A stretch of DNA of 64,000 bases from Microbacterium flavescens (GTDB lineage Bacteria; Actinomycetota; Actinomycetes; Actinomycetales; Microbacteriaceae). A model generated the notes under the pieces. It worked only from the letters and a program-made list of their open reading frames with translations. It made no database searches and was not told the DNA's origin. The position numbers and the translations under genes were made by a program. Within the stretch, counting starts at the first letter, position 1; each line of letters begins with the position of its first letter. This document shows positions 23,137-30,991 of the stretch, in pieces. The stretch is from contig NZ_JAFIWA010000004.1 of NCBI RefSeq assembly GCF_018588945.1, positions 62,001 through 126,000 of the forward strand, written 5' to 3'.

Positions 23137-23621
23137 CCGCGCGTCCGGTGGTCCTGGAGATCACGCGCCTCGAGGCGGCCCACCTCGCCGGGCTCGTGAC
23201 GCAGTTCGCCGAGCTCGTGGACGGCGCGGGCACCGACGAAGGAGATCCGGCGATCGCCCGTCTCGCTCCCGACGCCTACGAGGAGCGCGGCGCGGCCGAC
23301 GAATTCCGGCGGCTCACGGAGGCAGATCTGTTCGACCGGCGGCGCGACGACGCCCACGCCGTCCTCGCCTCGCTCGCCGGCGCGGCGCGGATCCCTGACG
23401 ATCCCGAAGACCCCGCGCTGCTCGAAGCCGTTCTCATCGAGCTGCCCGCCGACTCCGCCCAGGCATGGCTGCGCACGCTCGCCGCCCTCCGGCTGGTCCT
23501 CGCGACCCGCCTCGGCATCACGGAAGCGGATCACCACTCGCCCGACGACCCTCGGTTCGGCATCTACGACTGGCTCGGCTACCGGCTCGACGGTCTCGTG
23601 TCGGCCATCGACGACGACTGA
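23133..23621 (+). CDS. DUF2017 family protein
   Basis: 162 residues, acidic, soluble, with no membrane segment. N-terminal helix EITRLEAAHLAGLVTQFAELV, central LAPDAYEERGAADEFRRLTE, and C-terminal helix ending GIYDWLGYRLDGLVSAID. DUF2017 is a largely actinobacterial family encoded next to clpS, with no assigned function; an auxiliary role in Clp-dependent proteolysis is inference from gene order. Its TGA directly abuts the stop codon of the convergent kinase gene, the two together forming TGATCA. Confidence 0.85.
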   Translation: MTARPVVLEITRLEAAHLAGLVTQFAELVDGAGTDEGDPAIARLAPDAYEERGAADEFRRLTEADLFDRRRDDAHAVLASLAGAARIPDDPEDPALLEAVLIELPADSAQAWLRTLAALRLVLATRLGITEADHHSPDDPRFGIYDWLGYRLDGLVSAIDDD

Positions 23622-24215
23622 TCACGGCACGGCGAACACATGCGTCGCCAGGCGGCTGGGCTGATCGCGCGCGACATGGCGGTCCTCCTGTCGCGCCCAG
23701 CGCTCCCAGTGCGGCCGGAAGGCGTCGCCGTCGCGCTGCAGTGCTCGGTTCTTCCGTGATGTCGGCGGCGAGTCCACCCACGCCCGCACATCACCCAGCC
23801 GCGCCGTGACGGGCGTCAGAAGGCCGGAGCCCTCGACGACCAGAGGCAGCGAGGGGTCGACGGCGTGCGCCTCGGCCGGGGCCGCGGCATCCCAGTCCCA
23901 CCGCTGCCACACGCCGATCAGTCCGCGCGCGTGGGGCACCAGGATCTGCTCGCGCGCGAGCTCGACACCCTCGTCGAGGCCGTCCCAGCCGGGGTACACG
24001 GAGTCGAGGGCGACCAGCTGCACGCGACCGGCGAGCGGCCAGCGGGCGACGAGCATCCTCGCGAGCGACGTCTTGCCGGCGCCGCTGCGTCCGTCGATGA
24101 GGACCACCGGGTTGGTGGCCGACACGGCCGTGATCGCATCGACGAGCGTCGACGCCGCGGCGTCGAGTGCGCGGGCGACCGGGTCGGAGCTACTTCTTGA
24201 GGGCGCGAATGACAC
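23622..24215 (-). CDS. P-loop nucleoside/uridine kinase-like ATPase
   Basis: Cytosolic P-loop protein of about 197 residues. Walker A is DGRSGAGKTSLA; a later LVALDSVYPGWDGL and LVVEGSGLL resemble the acceptor and Walker B segments of uridine-kinase-like proteins, and WERWARQEDRHVARDQPSRLA carries lid arginines. Phosphate acceptor unknown. The start is uncertain: GTG 24215 overlaps the 3' end of the upstream GerW-like gene by 26 nt, while GTG 24125 would begin just before the Walker A. Homologue-like length favours the longer form. Confidence 0.75.
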   Translation of the reverse strand: MSFAPSRSSSDPVARALDAAASTLVDAITAVSATNPVVLIDGRSGAGKTSLARMLVARWPLAGRVQLVALDSVYPGWDGLDEGVELAREQILVPHARGLIGVWQRWDWDAAAPAEAHAVDPSLPLVVEGSGLLTPVTARLGDVRAWVDSPPTSRKNRALQRDGDAFRPHWERWARQEDRHVARDQPSRLATHVFAVP

Positions 24216-24510
24216 GGCTGAGCGCGCGCCCGGCGAAGAACACGAACGGGATGGCGACCGCGAGCAGAGACACGATGTTCGGCTCGAACCGCAGATCGTC
24301 GCCCCGGCGGATGTAGGCGCCGACAGGAATCGCCCAGCCTCCGCCCCCACCACCGCCGTTGCCGGCCTCGTCGGACCCGCCGCCGAAGCCGGACCACGTG
24401 AGTGCGACCGGGATGACGCGGATGCCGTCGACATCCTGCTGCTCGCCGTAGGCGCTCCTGACCCCGAAGGTCGCTGACTGCTGGCCGAGCTCGAGTGCGA
24501 TGTTGGGCAT
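24190..24510 (-). CDS. GerW/YtfJ-like small protein
   Basis: 106 residues. The order 'VRSAYGEQQDVDGIRVIPVALT', then a run of glycines (about 50-62), then WAIPVGAYIRRGDDLRFEPN matches the GerW (YtfJ) family, named from spore formers but widespread in non-sporulating actinobacteria where its role is unknown. (The quoted part is split here at residues 20-41; key residues are the GEQQDVDG and VIPVA.) A single hydrophobic segment near the C-terminus (SLLAVAIPFVFFAG) may anchor it. ATG 24510 is chosen over GTG 24519 because TAGCGT ends 7 nt before it. Confidence 0.72.
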   Translation of the reverse strand: MPNIALELGQQSATFGVRSAYGEQQDVDGIRVIPVALTWSGFGGGSDEAGNGGGGGGGWAIPVGAYIRRGDDLRFEPNIVSLLAVAIPFVFFAGRALSRVIRALKK

Positions 24511-24517
24511 GGGGTCC

Positions 24518-24523
24518 ACGCTA
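24518..24523 (-). promoter_or_regulatory. -10 hexamer (TAGCGT) of the GerW-like gene
   Basis: TAGCGT, 7-nt spacer GGACCCC, ATG at 24510; supports this start over the upstream GTG, which would overlap the hexamer. Confidence 0.5.
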
Positions 24524-24543
24524 CCGGCCTCGCGGTGCCGGTG

Positions 24544-25809
24544 TCAGCCCTGATCGAGCCTCGGCGGACGAGGACTCGAGGGCAGCGTTCCTCCGCCACG
24601 TGCCTTGCCCAGGAGGGTGCCCCGTGTCACCGCCCCTCGGCCGAACTTCGCCGCGGCGCCGTCGAGGGCGTCTTCGATGCGCCGCCACTCGGCGTCCTCG
24701 TCCCACAGTGCGAGAGGCGCCGAGCCCGCCGCGCGCAGCTTCTCGGCCCGCACGCCGATGAGACGCACCGGCAGGCGCTGCTCTACCGCGTCGAAGAGCT
24801 CGTGCGCGGCGTCTCCGATGCGCTGGCCGACGGCCGTCGGCTCGGGCAGGGTCTGCGAACGCGAGATGGTGGTGAAGTCGGCGAAGCGCACCTTGATGGC
24901 GATGGTCGACGCCTCCCATCCACCGCTGCGCAGCCGCGCCCCGACCCGATCGGCGAGCCGGCGGAGCTCGGAGCGGAGGATGCGCGGATCGGCGATGTCC
25001 TCATGGAACGTCTCCTCGTGGCCGACGCTCTTCTCGACGCGCTCCGTGTCGACGGAACGCGCATCGATCCCGCGAGCCAGATGCCAGACGCGCTCCCCCA
25101 TGGCGGGACCGAGCGCGCGGTCGAGGACGTCGCGCGGGGTGTCGAGGATGTCTCCGACGGTATGGATGCCGCGTCCTTCGAGTGATTCGGCCGCCCTCGG
25201 TCCGACCCCCCACAGTGCGCGCACCGATCGCGGTGCGAGGAACGCCGCGGTGTCGGCCTCGGCGACGACGAGCAGGCCGTCGGGCTTGCTGATCGTCGAG
25301 GCCATCTTCGCGACGTGCTTGGTGGCCGCGACGCCGATGCTGCACGTGAGTCCGGTCTCGTCGAGGACGCGAGCGCGCAGTGCGCGCGCGATCTCTGCGG
25401 GACTCCCCCACAGCCGCCGCACGCCCCGCACGTCGAGGAACGCCTCGTCGATGGAGAGCGGCTCGACGAGCGGCGTGACGTCGCGGAAGATCCGCATCAC
25501 GCGGGCGGACAGCTCGAGGTAGCGGTCGAAGTGCGGAGGCACGACGATCGCCGTGGGGCACAGCCGCAGCGCCTGCCGGACGGGCATGGCCGAGCGCACG
25601 CCGAAACGGCGCGCCTCGTACGACGCGCTCGACACCACCGACCGGCCGTCGGGTGCGCCGATGATGATCGCCTTGCCGACCAGGGACGGGTCGTCGAGCT
25701 GCTCGACCGACGCGTAGAAGGCGTCCATGTCGACGTGGAGGATGCCGGTTCCGGTGTCATCGGCCCCGTCGGGCGACACGAGCCGCCCCGTGCCGTCGCC
25801 ACGTCCCAT
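24544..25809 (-). CDS. dinB: DNA polymerase IV (Y family)
   Basis: Error-prone translesion polymerase. 421 residues. Catalytic acids lie in LHVDMDAFYASVE (palm, first Asp) and EPLSIDEAFLDV (Asp-Glu). A helix-hairpin-helix follows (LWGVGPRAAESLEGRGI) and the C-terminal little-finger domain ends with a flexible basic tail. A leading extension of about 24 residues precedes the conserved start. GGAGG 8 nt upstream supports the ATG at 25809. No LexA-type operator was recognised. Confidence 0.95.
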   Translation of the reverse strand: MGRGDGTGRLVSPDGADDTGTGILHVDMDAFYASVEQLDDPSLVGKAIIIGAPDGRSVVSSASYEARRFGVRSAMPVRQALRLCPTAIVVPPHFDRYLELSARVMRIFRDVTPLVEPLSIDEAFLDVRGVRRLWGSPAEIARALRARVLDETGLTCSIGVAATKHVAKMASTISKPDGLLVVAEADTAAFLAPRSVRALWGVGPRAAESLEGRGIHTVGDILDTPRDVLDRALGPAMGERVWHLARGIDARSVDTERVEKSVGHEETFHEDIADPRILRSELRRLADRVGARLRSGGWEASTIAIKVRFADFTTISRSQTLPEPTAVGQRIGDAAHELFDAVEQRLPVRLIGVRAEKLRAAGSAPLALWDEDAEWRRIEDALDGAAAKFGRGAVTRGTLLGKARGGGTLPSSPRPPRLDQG

Positions 25810-25827
25810 GGTCCGATCCTCCCCCTC

Positions 25828-25858
25828 CCCTCCGACGCCGTGTCAGGGCGCCGGAGGG
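25828..25858 (-). terminator. terminator of the gatCAB operon
   Basis: A 12-bp stem CCCTCCGGCGCC/GGCGTCGGAGGG (one G-T pair) around loop CTGACAC, 8 nt after the gatB stop codon. No T-run follows. Confidence 0.65.
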
Positions 25859-25866
25859 CATGGGTC

Positions 25867-27384
25867 TCAGTCTGCGGCGGCGCGCTCCAGCACCAGCTCG
25901 CGCACGCGGGCGGCGTCCGCCTGGCCCTTCATCGCCTTCATGACGGCGCCGATGACCGCACCGGCCGCCTGCACCTTGCCGTCGCGGATCTTCGCGAGCA
26001 CGTCGGGCTGCGACGCGAGCGCCTCGTCGATCGCGGCGATGAGCGCTCCGTCGTCGGAGACCACGGCGAGTCCGCGCGCGTCGACGACCTGCTGCGGCGT
26101 GCCCTCGCCGGCGATGACGCCCTCGAGCACCTGACGCGCGAGCTTGTCGTTGAGCGAGCCGGCGTCGACGAGCGACTGCAGGGCCGCGACGTCGGCCGGG
26201 GTGACGAGGTCGGGCGCCTCGCGCCCCTGCGCGTTCGACACGCGGGTGATCTCACCCGTCCACCACTTGCGCGCGGCGGCCGGTGCGGCACCGGCTGCGA
26301 CCGTGGCCTCGACCTCGGCGAGGAGCCCGCCGTTGACGACGTCCTGGAACTCGAGGTCTGTGAAACCCCAATCCGCCTTCAGCCGGCGCCGGCGCGCGGC
26401 CGGCGGCTCGGGCAGCGCAGCGCGCAGCTCCTCGATCAGCGCCGGCGCGGGCGCGACGGGCAGCAGGTTGGGCTCGGGGAAGTAGCGGTAGTCGTCGGCA
26501 TCCGATTTCGGCCGGCCCGGCGAGGTCGTGCCGGTGTCCTCGTGCCAGTGACGCGTCTCCTGGATGATCGTGCCGCCGGCGGCGAGAATCGCCGCCTGGC
26601 GCTGGATCTCGTAGCGCACGGCGCGCTCGACGGACCGCATCGAGTTGACGTTCTTCGTCTCGGTGCGGGTGCCGAGCTTCTCCTGGCCCCGCGGGCGCAG
26701 CGACACGTTCGCGTCGCACCGCAGGTTGCCGCGCTCCATGCGGGCCTCGGAGATGCCGAGCGAGATCACGATGTCGCGGATGGTCTGGACGTACGCCTTG
26801 GCGATCTCGGGAGCGCGGTGCTCCGCGCCGAAGATCGGCTTCGTGACGATCTCGACGAGCGGCACGCCCGCGCGGTTGTAGTCCACCAGCGAGTACTCGG
26901 CGCCCTGAATGCGACCGGTGGAGCCGCCGACATGCGTCAGCTTCCCGGCATCCTCCTCCATGTGCGCGCGTTCGATCGGCACCGTGACGATCGTGCCGTC
27001 GGCGAGCTCGACGTCGACCTGGCCCTCGAAGGCGATCGGCTCGTCGTACTGCGAGATCTGGTAGTTCTTGCCGAGGTCGGGGTAGAAGTAGTTCTTCCGC
27101 GCGAACCGACTCGACGGGGCGATCGAGCAGCCGAGGGCGAGACCCAGGCTGATCGAGTACTTCACGGCCTCGGCGTTGACGGTCGGCAGCGAGCCGGGCA
27201 GACCCATGTCGACGGGGGCGACGAGCGTGTTCGGATCGGCGCCGTGGTTGTCGGCGTGGGCCGGGTTGGCGGCCCCCGAGAACATCTTCGTGCGCGTGTT
27301 CAGCTCGACGTGGACCTCGAAGCCCAGCACGGGCTCGTACACCTCGAGGGCCTTGTCGAAGTCCATCAGCTTGTCCTTGGCCAT
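25867..27384 (-). CDS. gatB: Asp-tRNA(Asn)/Glu-tRNA(Gln) amidotransferase subunit B
   Basis: tRNA-binding and kinase-like subunit of GatCAB, which converts Glu-tRNA(Gln) (and Asp-tRNA(Asn)) to the amide. 505 residues. The N-terminal cradle has [18 protein letters not shown] and [20 protein letters not shown]; the central [14 protein letters not shown] is the family signature; the C-terminal helical YqeY-like tail domain covers about the last 150 residues. Its ATG overlaps the gatA stop (TGATG). Last gene of the operon, followed by a stem-loop. Confidence 0.97.
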   Translation of the reverse strand: MAKDKLMDFDKALEVYEPVLGFEVHVELNTRTKMFSGAANPAHADNHGADPNTLVAPVDMGLPGSLPTVNAEAVKYSISLGLALGCSIAPSSRFARKNYFYPDLGKNYQISQYDEPIAFEGQVDVELADGTIVTVPIERAHMEEDAGKLTHVGGSTGRIQGAEYSLVDYNRAGVPLVEIVTKPIFGAEHRAPEIAKAYVQTIRDIVISLGISEARMERGNLRCDANVSLRPRGQEKLGTRTETKNVNSMRSVERAVRYEIQRQAAILAAGGTIIQETRHWHEDTGTTSPGRPKSDADDYRYFPEPNLLPVAPAPALIEELRAALPEPPAARRRRLKADWGFTDLEFQDVVNGGLLAEVEATVAAGAAPAAARKWWTGEITRVSNAQGREAPDLVTPADVAALQSLVDAGSLNDKLARQVLEGVIAGEGTPQQVVDARGLAVVSDDGALIAAIDEALASQPDVLAKIRDGKVQAAGAVIGAVMKAMKGQADAARVRELVLERAAAD

Positions 27385-28913
27385 CAGCGTGCCCCTCCGT
27401 GCTCCGACGAGCTCAGCAACTGCGGTGCGCGGTCCAGCAGCGGACCGCCCCAGGAGTCGACCAGCACCGTTTCGAGGGCCGCGCCCACGCGGTAGAGGCG
27501 CGCGTCCTCCCGTGCCGGGGCCAGGAACTGGATGCCGACGGGCAGTCCGTCCTCGTCGGCCAGGCCGGACGGGATCGAGATGCCCGGGACGCCGGCGAGG
27601 TTCGCGGGAATCGTCGTCACATCGTTGAGGTACATCTGCATCGGGTCGTCGATCTTCTCGCCGAGACGGAACGCCGTCGTGGGCGCCGACGGGGTGGCGA
27701 TCACGTCGACCGACGCGAAGGCGGTCGCGAAGTCCTGCTGGATGAGGGTCCGCACCTTCTGCGCCGAGCCGTAGTAGGCGTCGTAGTACCCCGCGGAGAG
27801 GGCGTAGGTGCCGAGGATGATGCGGCGCTTGACCTCTTCGCCGAAGCCGACGTCGCGCGTGCGCGCCATCACGTCCTCGACCGTCCCTCCGGGAACGTCC
27901 ACCCGGAGGCCGAAGCGCACCGAGTCGAACTTCGCGAGATTGCTGGATGCCTCGGCCGGAAGGATCAGGTAGTACGCGGCCACGCCGTACTCGAAGTGCG
28001 GCGCGCTGATCTCGACGATCTCGGCGCCGTGCGCCTCCATGGCCGCCAGCGCCGCCCGGAAGGACGCCGACACGCCCGGCTGGAAGCCCGCGTCGGGCAG
28101 TTCCTTGATGACGCCCACCTTGAGGCCCTTCAGCACGTCGCCGCGGGCGCCGTCACGGGCCGCCTCCGCGAACGAGGGCCAGGCGTCCGACAGCGAGGTC
28201 GCGTCGTGGGGGTCGTGTCCGCCGATCACGTCGTGCAGCAGCCCGGCGTCGAGTACCGTGCGCGTGACAGGGCCGACCTGATCGAGGCTGGACGCCAGGG
28301 CGATCGCCCCGTACCGGCTGACGCCGCCGTAGGTGGGCTTCAGTCCGACGGTGCCCGTGACATGCGCGGGCTGCCGGATCGAGCCGCCGGTGTCGGAGCC
28401 GAGCGCGAGCGGCGCCTCGAACGCGGCGACGGCAGCGGCCGAGCCGCCGCCGGATCCGCCCGGGATGCGGTCGAGGTCCCACGGGTTGCGCGTCGGGCCG
28501 TACGCCGAGTGCTCGGTCGACGAGCCCATGGCGAACTCGTCCATGTTCGTCTTCCCGAGCGGAACGAGACCCGCGGCACGCGAGCGTGCGACGACGGTGG
28601 CGTCGTACGGCGACATGTAGCCCTCGAGGATCTTCGAGCCGCTCGTCGACGGCATGTCGGTCGTCACGAGGACGTCCTTGATGGCGAGCGGAACGCCCGC
28701 GACCGGGCCGAGGGCCTCGCCCGCGGCGCGGCGGCGGTCGATGTCGGCCGCCACGTCGAGCGCGTGCTCGCTCACGTGCAGGAACGCGTGCACGTCGCCG
28801 TCGACGGCGGCGATCCGGTCGAGGTGCGCCTGCGTGGCCTCGACGCTGGAGATCTCGCCGGTGGTCAGCTTGTCTGCGAGCGCGGCAGCGCTCAGCTTCG
28901 TCAGATCGGTCAC
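27384..28913 (-). CDS. gatA: Asp-tRNA(Asn)/Glu-tRNA(Gln) amidotransferase subunit A
   Basis: Amidase subunit that releases ammonia from glutamine and passes it to GatB. 509 residues. The Ser-cisSer-Lys triad of the amidase-signature family is visible: Lys in [13 protein letters not shown], cis-Ser in [13 protein letters not shown] and the nucleophile Ser in [12 protein letters not shown]. It begins 8 nt after the gatC stop codon and overlaps gatB by one base. Confidence 0.97.
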   Translation of the reverse strand: MTDLTKLSAAALADKLTTGEISSVEATQAHLDRIAAVDGDVHAFLHVSEHALDVAADIDRRRAAGEALGPVAGVPLAIKDVLVTTDMPSTSGSKILEGYMSPYDATVVARSRAAGLVPLGKTNMDEFAMGSSTEHSAYGPTRNPWDLDRIPGGSGGGSAAAVAAFEAPLALGSDTGGSIRQPAHVTGTVGLKPTYGGVSRYGAIALASSLDQVGPVTRTVLDAGLLHDVIGGHDPHDATSLSDAWPSFAEAARDGARGDVLKGLKVGVIKELPDAGFQPGVSASFRAALAAMEAHGAEIVEISAPHFEYGVAAYYLILPAEASSNLAKFDSVRFGLRVDVPGGTVEDVMARTRDVGFGEEVKRRIILGTYALSAGYYDAYYGSAQKVRTLIQQDFATAFASVDVIATPSAPTTAFRLGEKIDDPMQMYLNDVTTIPANLAGVPGISIPSGLADEDGLPVGIQFLAPAREDARLYRVGAALETVLVDSWGGPLLDRAPQLLSSSEHGGAR

Positions 28914-28921
28914 GGGGGTCC

Positions 28922-29221
28922 TTACTGCTCTTCGCCGAGGATCGCCGTCACGCGGAAGCGGCCGTCCGCGGCATCCGGAGCATTCTGGAGAACCTCCGCG
29001 GGCGTGAGCTGATCGCCCACGACGTCGGGTCGGAAGATGTTCTCGAGCGGAATCGGGTGGCTGGTCGCCGCCACCTCGGGGGTGGCGACCTCCGACACCT
29101 TCGCGATGTTGTCGACGATCACGTCGAGCTGGCCGGTGAGGCGCTCGACCTCCTCGTCGCTCAGCTGGATCCGGGCGAGCACACCGAGATGGCGCACGAG
29201 ATCGGGGGTGATTTCAGACAC
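28922..29221 (-). CDS. gatC: Asp-tRNA(Asn)/Glu-tRNA(Gln) amidotransferase subunit C
   Basis: Small structural subunit that stabilises GatA. 99 residues with [20 protein letters not shown] at the N-terminus and the conserved C-terminal LRPDxV-like segment ([12 protein letters not shown]). Two consecutive GTG codons (29224 and 29221) can start it; the second lies 6 nt after TAGACT and fits the leaderless spacing seen elsewhere, so 29221 is chosen. First gene of gatCAB. Confidence 0.95.
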   Translation of the reverse strand: MSEITPDLVRHLGVLARIQLSDEEVERLTGQLDVIVDNIAKVSEVATPEVAATSHPIPLENIFRPDVVGDQLTPAEVLQNAPDAADGRFRVTAILGEEQ

Positions 29222-29227
29222 CACGAC

Positions 29228-29233
29228 AGTCTA
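29228..29233 (-). promoter_or_regulatory. -10 hexamer (TAGACT) of the gatCAB operon
   Basis: TAGACT, 6 nt, GTG at 29221. Divergent from the promoter of the acyl-CoA ligase gene about 45 bp away. Confidence 0.55.
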
Positions 29234-29277
29234 GTTCGACGGCGGCATCCGCCCGTGGCCACCCGGACCTCAGGGCG

Positions 29278-29283
29278 TAGGCT
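29278..29283 (+). promoter_or_regulatory. -10 hexamer (TAGGCT) of the acyl-CoA ligase gene
   Basis: TAGGCT, 7-nt spacer, GTG at 29291; leaderless arrangement. Confidence 0.5.
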
Positions 29284-29290
29284 GAGCGGC

Positions 29291-30991
29291 GTGACGACGT
29301 ATGACCCGCCTCGCCCGTGGATCGCCAGCTACGCCGAGGGGGTGCCGGCCGACCTCGAGCCCGTGACCGGATCTCTGGTCGACATCGTCGAGGCGTCCGC
29401 GAGGGACTACCCGGATGCCGCGGCCCTGCAGTTCTTCGGACGCGAGACGTCGTACCGGTCGCTCCATGAGCAGATCGACCGCGCCGCGGCGGGGCTGCGT
29501 GCGCTGGGCGTGCGGCCGGGCGATCCCGTCGCCATCGTGCTCCCGAACTGCCCCCAGCACATCGTCGCTTTCTACGCGATCCTGCGCTTGGGCGCCGTCG
29601 TCATCGAGCACAATCCGCTCTACACGCCGCGCGAGCTGCGGAAGCAGTTCGAGGACCACGGCGCCAAGCACGCCATCGTGTGGTCGAAGGTCGTGAAGAC
29701 CGCGCAGGAGTTCCCCGCCGATCTGGAGGTCACGTCGCTCGTCTCGGTCGACATCACCCGGGCGATGCCGTTCACCACCCGCCTCGCGCTCCGCCTCCCC
29801 ATCTCCCAGGCCCGTGAGGCGCGCACCGCCCTCACGGAGCGCGTCAGCGGCGCGATCCCGTGGGAGTCCGTCGTCGGCTCCGAGCCGCTGCCTGCGACGC
29901 ATCCGAAGCCCGCCACCGACGACCTCGCGCTCATCCAGTACACGAGCGGCACGACCGGCGCGCCGAAGGGCGCGGCGCTGACCCACCGCAACCTGCTGTC
30001 CAATGCGGCGCAGGCGCGCGCGTGGGTCCCGTCGATCGTGCGCGGGGAGGGCTGCGTCGTCTACGCCGTGCTGCCGATGTTCCATGCGTACGGGCTGACG
30101 CTCTGCCTCACCTTCGCGATGTCGATGGGCGCTCGCCTCGTGCTCTTCCCCCGCTTCGACCCCGACATGGTGCTCGAGGTCACCAAGAAGCATCCGGCCA
30201 CCTTCCTTCCGCTCGTGCCGCCGATCGCCGATCGGCTGCTGAAGGCCGCGCGCGACAAGGACGTGTCGCTCGAAGGGACCGAGATCGCGATCTCGGGCGC
30301 GATGGCCCTTCCGCACGAGCTGGTCGTGCCGTTCGAGGCGGCCTCCGGCGGCTATCTGGTGGAGGGGTACGGACTGAGCGAGTGCTCCCCCGTGCTCATG
30401 GCCAACCCGGTCGCCGACAATCGGGTGCCCGGCACCGTCGGGCTGCCGCTGCCCGGCACCGAGTGCCGTGTCGTCGACCCCGACGACCCGACCCAGGACA
30501 TGCCGAAGGGCGAGCGCGGTGAGCTGGTCGTGCGCGGACCGCAGGTGTTCGGCGGGTACTACGGCAAGCCCGAGGAGACCGAAGCGGTCTTCACCGACGG
30601 CTGGTTCCGCACCGGCGACATCGTCCTCATCGACGACGCCGGCTTCGTGCGGATCGTCGACCGGATCAAGGAGCTGATCATCACGGGCGGGTTCAACGTC
30701 GCGCCGACGGAGGTCGAGAACGCGCTCCGCCAGCACCCGCAGGTGGAGGATGCCGCGGTGGTGGGCCTCCCGAGCGATCACAGCGGCGAGGAGGTCGTCG
30801 CGGCGGTCGTGGTCGCACCAGGCGAAGAGATCGACGTCGAGGCCGTCCGCGAGTTCGTGCGCAGCATCCTGACCCCATACAAGGTGCCGCGCCGCATCTT
30901 CGTCGTCGACGAGCTGCCGAAGTCGCTCATCGGCAAGGTGCTCCGTCGTCAGGTGCGCGACCGCCTGCTCACCCTGACGACGGGGGCGTGA
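29291..30991 (+). CDS. long-chain fatty-acid-CoA ligase
   Basis: Activates fatty acids to acyl-CoA through an acyl-adenylate. 566 residues of the ANL superfamily: P-loop YTSGTTGAPKG (from about residue 216), A5-like VEGYGLSECSP, A7 TGDI in WFRTGDIVLID, A8 hinge RIKELIITGGFNVAP, and the catalytic lysine near the end in PKSLIGKVLRR. GTG 29291 is a leaderless start; the usual N-terminus WIASYAEGVPADLE follows at once. The last 23 nt overlap the end of the convergent LuxR-type regulator gene. Confidence 0.93.
   Translation: MTTYDPPRPWIASYAEGVPADLEPVTGSLVDIVEASARDYPDAAALQFFGRETSYRSLHEQIDRAAAGLRALGVRPGDPVAIVLPNCPQHIVAFYAILRLGAVVIEHNPLYTPRELRKQFEDHGAKHAIVWSKVVKTAQEFPADLEVTSLVSVDITRAMPFTTRLALRLPISQAREARTALTERVSGAIPWESVVGSEPLPATHPKPATDDLALIQYTSGTTGAPKGAALTHRNLLSNAAQARAWVPSIVRGEGCVVYAVLPMFHAYGLTLCLTFAMSMGARLVLFPRFDPDMVLEVTKKHPATFLPLVPPIADRLLKAARDKDVSLEGTEIAISGAMALPHELVVPFEAASGGYLVEGYGLSECSPVLMANPVADNRVPGTVGLPLPGTECRVVDPDDPTQDMPKGERGELVVRGPQVFGGYYGKPEETEAVFTDGWFRTGDIVLIDDAGFVRIVDRIKELIITGGFNVAPTEVENALRQHPQVEDAAVVGLPSDHSGEEVVAAVVVAPGEEIDVEAVREFVRSILTPYKVPRRIFVVDELPKSLIGKVLRRQVRDRLLTLTTGA

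Noticed and set aside
24544-25809. SOS box upstream of dinB
   Set aside because: No LexA-type palindrome was found by eye in the region before 25809.
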